From: Bugula neritina
Lineage: Eukaryota; Bryozoa; Gymnolaemata; Cheilostomatida; Bugulidae
Assembly: GCA_964035545.1 (NCBI GenBank)
Contig: OZ037768.1
Span: forward strand, 1,911,501-1,975,500
DNA: 64,000 nt
Direction of reading: 5' to 3'
Below are positions 58,343 to 64,000 of the stretch, in pieces (the stretch's first letter is position 1; every line of letters starts with the position of its first letter). A model generated the notes under the pieces. It ran no database searches and was not told the origin of the DNA. It was given only the letters and a program-made list of their open reading frames with translations. A program made the position numbers and the translations under genes.

Positions 58343-59672
58343 ATGGAGGAGTCAGTAGTGTTTGAGTATGACACGAGCGAGGTTGGCTTCAGGAAATACC
58401 AGTTTTTAGGATGTCTGCAAAGCCTGATAGGTATGAAGGCGCTTGCTTAGAATATGATTGTACTTGTAATAAAGTGTAAACTGACAAAAATGACAGATAA
58501 GTCTAAGTAAATTAAGATGTGTTGTAAATGCAAGCAAGAAAAGGCAGCCTTATTACAACTTAACATAGAGCTTATTTAAAGCATTTACTGGTTGTCTTTG
58601 GAAACACATTTTAGCCTGTCTTGGGAATTAAATTTGCAATAATAATGTAGATTACTTGTACAGTTGAGCACATGTGTTCTTAGCATACAATTTTTTGTTT
58701 ACTGCATCTTCACATGAATTAAGACTGGAGATTAGTGGCTAGCTGCGTCCAGTAAACTTAATGGTGGCTAATATCCGAATTCTGATGGTGCAATGCGTGT
58801 TCTCGGGCATGCCACGTACCATCTCAGTTTGTAACCAGTTCACCTGTGAAGAACTATTCTTGGTCTTCCCTATTTGCCTCCTTCTACGTGAGCACAACAC
58901 GGTAACTGGTTGCAGTCAAACTGAGATTGATACATGGAGACCTGCTTGACACAGATTATGCTATATATACATTTGAATAATTTTAGGCATCTCCTTGATA
59001 GCAATCAGCATCTGTTACCTCGCCAAAGCCGGGGCTCTACCACATTTCCAAGAGAACTTTGCACCATCCATAACCCTTATATTTCTGGCAATGGCTTGTG
59101 GGGTGGTCATGTTGGTGCAAATACTGTTTGCTTTCCGAGTGAGAAAAAAAGCGCAGAATCTGTCTAGATTTGTGAGTACAACATAAAACACTAAGATGTG
59201 GTTCAACATGCTGCAAAGAGATGTTACAAAAATATATTGTTGGTCATTTTGTATTTTTAAATTGAAACTTTGCCATTCTAATGTTCTGGCTGCAATAGGT
59301 GGCAATTGCAGATCTACATCTACTTTCTGCAGGCATGCTTATTTCTGGGAGCAAACATTTTGAACTTCTTGTTTTGTGCGGCGATAATTCCAACAACACT
59401 GGCACTAATTCAGGTATGTGAAAAATAATAAGAAATAAGAAAAGTAAGACTAGCACCAGCTTCCCATATGTACTGATGATTGTGTAAATTTGTAGACGTA
59501 CAGTGATCAAGAAGAAAGCCAACATTGGACAAAATTGCTCATAGCCACAATTCTTATAATAGGAAGCAGTGAAATAAGCATCTCACTATTCACGATAGTG
59601 TTACTCCTGTGCCGATTCCCACCACGTGTGGGAACAATCATGGAGCACTGGAGTGATCTCATCATGTTTTAA
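58343..59672 (+). CDS. Four-pass membrane protein, MS4A/CD20-like
   Basis: Exons: 58343-58430, 58987-59171, 59312-59413, 59496-59672; 183 residues, phases consistent. A 20-residue acidic N terminus precedes four hydrophobic segments: residues about 21-45 (FLGCLQSLIGISLIAISICYL), 54-77 (APSITLIFLAMACGVVMLVQ), 92-122 (IYIYFLQACLFLGANILNFL and on), and 140-168 (LLIATILIIGSSEISISLF). RVRKKAQNLSRF after the second segment is a basic cytoplasmic loop. Topology and the 'LGxxQxxxGxxxIxxxI' pattern of the first segment fit the MS4A (CD20)/TMEM176 tetraspan superfamily, whose members act in membrane signalling or calcium entry. Other four-pass families such as MARVEL cannot be excluded. A phase-compatible alternative first exon may exist at 58761-58887. 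Confidence 0.72.
58821..58927. repeat. Imperfect inverted repeat (hairpin) in intron 1 of the MS4A-like gene
   Basis: The left arm atctcagtttgtaaccagtt (58821-58840) is the reverse complement of 58904-58927 apart from a 4-nt insertion (gact) in the right arm. The loop is about 63 nt. Confidence 0.75.
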
Positions 59673-59687
59673 AATAGCTCCATACAC

Positions 59688-59693
59688 TTTATT
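59688..59693 (-). terminator. Poly(A) signal of the RRM/zinc-finger gene
   Basis: TTTATT on the plus strand (AATAAA on the minus strand), about 170 bp after the RRM gene's stop and only 16 bp past the stop codon of the convergent MS4A-like gene. Confidence 0.5.
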
Positions 59694-59864
59694 GTGCATA
59701 AAAACAGTTGGTAGCTGGTAAATATGAAAAAAAACAGCAAAGCCCTTTTACCAAAGTAAGACTAAATGTTGATGGACTGTACTAGAATAATCGTTCTCAC
59801 TCATAAGCCTGCCAATCCCGCAGTCCAAATAGCATGAACCTATTCAGCCCGAAAGAAGTTTATT

Positions 59865-62800
59865 CTAGACGGAAGCTACCTGCGACTCCTGGTGCCCTTC
59901 ACCTTCAGAGTCGTCTTCTTCCAGCAGGTCGTTGTCTAGATCCAGTGGATCGTTTTCAAAGCAGTCTTCTGTCTGAACGCTGGCCGCGTCCACGCCTGAA
60001 ATATGCACCAGACTGGTGAAAACTCTATACACAATACTTCATCTTCTAGTGAAGAGAAAATTAAGAAGTTGATCACGTCTATAGTGAAAGTCTAGTGACT
60101 GAAAATTATATGAAGTTGGCTTTTATGTGAAATATTCTCAATTAAAATGACATTGCTGGATGTGCTTTCAGACAAAAATTATAATGAAATAGTAAATTGG
60201 TGTTTCATACATATTGTGGCATTTAATTTTGTAATTTGGTTCATTTTACTTACCTTGATTAACAACCAGACCATTTTCATCCATCTGAAAAATTGAATAT
60301 ACCAAATATATTCAGATGCATAAACATAGACCAGATGTACTTGTGCCCCCCCCCCCTTACCCCTACTCTGACTATTTATTCTATTTACATGTCAGCACAC
60401 TTGCGTCATCATAAGAGCAAAGCCGTTTTATCTCCATTAGAGGAAGATACTACCAAAATAACAGAAGTTAAAAATATTTTTCCATAACTCAATTACTTTG
60501 AACTATCAGGATATGCAAACAGTGAATAGCTCTAGAAGTAAAGCAATAAATATTACCCTATTTCAGTTTTAACTAACATTTTAGTTGCAATTAACATGCC
60601 CGAAAACAAACTGACAGCATGAAAAATATAATATTAAATCTTATAGTAGACCAAAGTTCCCATTATAATAAAAAACGCAACTTACTTCTGTAGCTTCTTT
60701 ACAAATTGTAAGATTATGAAATTTCTCCACATGTTGAATAAGTTGCCACGGAGTGACATATTGCTTCAAACAAATTGCACATGCTATGACTTCTGGTATG
60801 CTTTCTTCTGAAATATGCATATGAATAGACATCATCCAACCCATTCCGCCACTTTATACAACTAGCTCAAATCTTAATTTGATTCGAGTAAATTATTGTT
60901 TTAATAAATTTTATTGTTAAATGGTATATAATATTATACTGAATAATTTACATTCAAAGGATGTTCAAGACCTGTTTGTATTAAAAACTTGACTAGAGAA
61001 TCATAGAGTTCATAGGTTACATCAAGAGAAGGTAAACAGATGGCATGTACGATAATAACATCCACAATCACCGGCTTTCCATGGACCGATCTCAGATCGA
61101 TCTTAGCGAGATCGATCCATGGAAAGACGCCAAAGATCGATCTGAGAAGTAGAAAAAGACTACAATGTTGTCTGCTAATAAAAATGATAACTTATTTATA
61201 ATTACTAAGCAAAGTATTAAATAATTATGATAGCCACCTTTTCAGATGCCAAAACTTTGACTTTCAGTACGATGATTAAGAAAACTCAATTATATGCAGT
61301 AGAAGGTAAAAGAAAATGGGAGAATTTAAATTGAATTTAAATGACTATTAAAACTTAGTTTCATTAGCTATTTTCTTTGTAATTTTAAGCCTAACAGTCC
61401 TGTAAGTTTATTAATAATCTGCAAGACAGCCATTAATTTTATATAAGCTGTCAAGCTAAAAAAAAGTAAAACTAATTATTTTTAATTGGCCAAATTACTA
61501 TACACTGAAAGCTTTGCTGCGTATAGTTTATAGCTGGGATTAAATTTTAGACTACCACCATCTTGTTTTCAACAGTAGTAGCTTTAATCACTCAAATAGG
61601 TGAACAAATTATACTTTTGAAGTATCCTTCACTTAAGAGGAGGCAACTTCGCTAGATTGATCTGACACTCTCATGGAAAAACGATCGATCTGAGCACATT
61701 TTTTAGATCGATCTCGCTGAGATCGATACATGGAAAGCCCGTGAATGTCTGCTGCGTTGTTTGAATTATATACATGGTTGCAGATTGGCACTACTCTGGG
61801 ACATTAGTTAGCATACAAGATTTCACACAAAGCAACTTACCAAGTTCTAAAAAAATTCAGACTATTTTCTTGTTGAAAAATTACACAAAATCGTGCAAAT
61901 AATAAGTCAATCTAAAACCGAACACTCCTTTATAAGCACCTGAAAGAGACTAGGGGGACACCTTACCCTGGCATCGGCAATTCACTTGAGATCTACATGG
62001 AGTTCTTTTATGGTCTATTAGAGTCTCTAGACTGTTGAATACTCCATGACAGCTTCCACATACAAGAATGTCTTTTATTGTCTCTGAGAAGTAAAGAGCA
62101 CAGCTATTGGAGGACTGCGTTTAAAGAGCATAGCTATTGGAGGACTGTGTGTAAAGAGCACAGCTATTGGAGGACTGTGTGTAAAGAGCATAGCTATTGG
62201 AGGACGGTGTGTAAAGAGCACAGCTATTGGAGGACAAAAAACTAGAATTAGATTAAAATATTTTTCAACAACTTTGACATGAAATATCACCCAGCTAGGA
62301 ATATCCACATATACACGATCTATCCTAAATCCTCAGCTAACAATCATGAAGTTAACAAAAAACTGAAAAACGCTAAATAATATCTAGTGTTATTGCTAAA
62401 ATTTAGAGCAAGTTTTTGAAAGAAGAGACTTTTGAGGTGGCAGTTTTAATAATCAGTTACTAGTGACTTTAGAGAGACTTTTCTATAGAATTCTAAAGAG
62501 CTTACCTGTGTCAGACTTAGACTTCTTAGCCCTACAAGTATAAAGGTGAAAATACATGACCCCCTGACCAGCCAAACAATTAGTCTCAAAACCGGCTCTT
62601 GATTTACAAGACAATAAAATCTGAGTTGTAAAGAGATATTCAGGCAGTATTCCAGGTAATGCCTCATAGAAATTAAGAGAGAGCAACAAATATTATACTA
62701 GCCAGCAGAGTACAGTAAGTCACTCACTGTGGAGGAGATGAAGCTCGAGCACCACTAAACGGCCGCTTTTTGAACAGCGGTTCAGGGTTTATAGGTACAA

Positions 62801-63922
62801 TTTTCTGAACAGGTGCAACAACTTGGTCGGAAGACATAAGGGGTCTGATAGGAGTGGCATTAGAAGAACCCTTGAATTCGGCCAGTCTCACTTCTATCGT
62901 ATGATAAAACAAACAGAAAAAGGAACTAGTAAACGTTTTGCAGGTTATTTATAAAGACAGAGAATTCATCTACTATAATTAAACTAAAACTTTGCCACTT
63001 CTAATCAGTCAAACAAGATGATACAAAACAATGCATGGAAGTACAATATGAGTAAATAAACTTGTAAACATAAAGTTGTAGACTGCCTTAGAATATCAAA
63101 TCCTTTAAATATTAATATATAATCTGTAAATGCATTTTAATATTTCAATTAATGCAAAATTATTGTGCATTTAGTTTATGTTTCTGACTGGGTTTTTGCC
63201 AACAAGAGACAAAATTCTGTGAGATGTCAAAAAAGCTTTGACTTTAAAATAAGGCATTTCTTACTGAAAATCATTATAACTGCGAAAAGTAAACATAATT
63301 TTAATGTTAATTTATTTACTGTAATTATATTATTACAATGTCAAAGGATAACTTAGAGAAACTGTAATATGAATTGTTCTTACCAAGAGCATAGCCGTGA
63401 TACTTTCTCCCATTAACAGCCTCTACGGCGTTATGCGCACTGTCAACATCTACGAATTGAATAAATGCGAAGCAGCAACCGCCTTTTGGAGATTTGCATG
63501 TAAGATTAGAAATGGCAGTGATGGTGCCATAATGTTGAAAGAGATTGTAGAGATCCTTGCGGTACACTTTATAACGGTCAAGGTTGCCAACAAATATTCG
63601 ACTGGCTTTAGTTGCCGGATCTTTTGTTTCGGAGGAAAGCTTATCTAGCAGCTTACTCTCAGCTGTTGACGGCGCGTGTTGCACAAAGTGAGGGTTTCTC
63701 TTTCTTGAACCCCTTCTGCCATTCCCTATTTGTATGTAAACAAAGTGAATAGATGCAGATGAAATGACAAAAGACACGTTGAACATGCGATTTCTTTTAT
63801 AAATTAGATCAACACAGACAGCTCACAATGAGATAGCAGTGATAGCAATTTAAAAACTATTTATTACCTTGGCCAGAGTTGTTTCTTGGTGGAACATTAC
63901 TGTATTGATTGAATTGCATCAT
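59865..63922 (-). CDS. RNA-binding protein: hnRNP C/RALY-type RRM plus two BCL11-type zinc fingers
   Basis: Exons (minus): 63922-63868, 63725-63384, 62893-62728, 62531-62506 (26-bp micro-exon), 62083-61967, 60807-60686, 60284-60254, 59995-59865; 990 nt, 329 residues, all phases consistent. RRM at about 60-137: RNP2 IFVGNL, RNP1-like GCCFAFIQF, helix SRIFVGNLDRYKVYRKDLYN, final strand YALEVRLAEF; best resemblance to hnRNP C/RALY/NCOA5. A linker with KKRPF and AKKSKSD (likely nuclear localisation) follows. Finger 1 at about 205-226 is C-x2-C-x12-H-x4-C (CGSCHGVFNSLETLIDHKRT, then PC), like the N-terminal CCHC finger of BCL11A/B. Finger 2 at about 245-266 is C-x2-C-x12-H-x4-H (CAICLKQYVTPWQLIQHVEK, then FH), like BCL11's W-LLIQH finger. 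The tail is acidic (DNDLLEEDDSEGEG). The start lies 2 nt after an acceptor. Probable nuclear RNA- and protein- or DNA-binding regulator. Confidence 0.85.
61069..61743. mobile_element. Non-autonomous inverted-repeat DNA transposon (MITE-like), 675 bp
   Basis: Left end CACCGGCTTTCCATGGACCG (61069) and right end, reverse-complemented, CACGGGCTTTCCATGTATCG (61743) form terminal inverted repeats. The match continues through an inner GATCTCAG...GATCGATCT block, giving about 35-40 bp per side with a small gap. A possible 3-bp target duplication AAT flanks it (61066-61068 and 61744-61746). Subterminal GATCGATC palindromes occur on both sides. The AT-rich interior has no transposase frame. A CACCG/CACGG terminus with a 3-bp duplication suggests the CACTA/EnSpm or a related superfamily, but this is tentative. 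It sits in the intron between exons 60686-60807 and 61967-62083 of the RRM/zinc-finger gene. Confidence 0.8.
62090..62235. repeat. 30-bp tandem repeat, five copies, abutting a splice acceptor
   Basis: gtaaagagcayagctattgg followed by aggactgtgt repeats five times. On the minus strand it lies directly upstream of the acceptor (ttctcag) of the finger-1 exon 62083-61967, and the copy nearest the exon supplies the pyrimidine-rich gctctttac. Confidence 0.93.
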
Positions 63923-63924
63923 AA

Positions 63925-64000
63925 CTAAAACAAAAACTGTACATTATAGCAAGAGTTTCATTGTACTTAAAATATTAATGGTAGCTGATATGACATAACA
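63925..64000. other. Upstream of the RRM/zinc-finger gene
   Basis: On the minus strand, gttttag directly precedes the exon with the start codon, so this is an intron leading to a 5' UTR exon outside the window, or a trans-splice acceptor region. Confidence 0.4.

Overview
This is animal nuclear DNA, AT-rich and dense in introns. Most coding exons are 26-340 bp with GT-AG borders. Introns and intergenic DNA carry many minisatellites, one tRNA-derived SINE and one short inverted-repeat transposon. The gene content (F-box/WD40 protein, TSR2, a Tctex-type dynein light chain, ZNF277, a Shaker-type potassium channel, a four-pass CD20-like membrane protein, an hnRNP C/RALY-type RRM protein) is metazoan. 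The base composition, gene density (about one gene per 6 kb) and divergence point to an invertebrate, possibly an early-branching phylum, but nothing in the window fixes the phylum. All exon models were joined by hand from splice signals, reading-frame continuity and family resemblance.

Layout, left to right. 623-1160 (-): 5' part of a gene with a transposase-type 'FYTG' region, running off or broken to the left. 3530-8929 (+): 11-exon F-box protein with seven WD40 repeats. 10046-12894 (+): five-exon TSR2. 13219-13958 (-): two-exon Tctex-type dynein light chain (DYNLT5-like), convergent with TSR2. 17076-34038 (+): ZNF277 in 13 exons over 17 kb, stretched by tandem arrays in its introns. 34-40.5 kb: gene-poor. 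40505-41452 (-): last exon of an unrecognised adaptor-like protein with a YEEI tyrosine motif and PxxPxR motifs. 41.5-47.4 kb: gene-poor with simple repeats. 47460-48884 (-): intronless Kv1/Shaker-like channel. 50858-53909 (-): six-exon unrecognised 166-residue protein. 54-58 kb: gene-poor. 58343-59672 (+): four-exon tetraspan MS4A-like protein. 59865-63922 (-): eight-exon protein combining an hnRNP C/RALY-like RRM with two zinc fingers resembling the first two of BCL11A/B, and an acidic tail.

The genes do not form an operon or an obvious pathway. TSR2 acts in ribosome assembly and ZNF277 is tied in the literature to ribosomal protein RPS2. The dynein light chain points to cilia or motor function. 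The most interesting items are the RRM + BCL11-type zinc-finger architecture, the YEEI/SH3-ligand adaptor, the Kv channel whose S6 PVP motif reads LVP, and minisatellites that abut splice sites and in two cases repeat the donor sequence itself.
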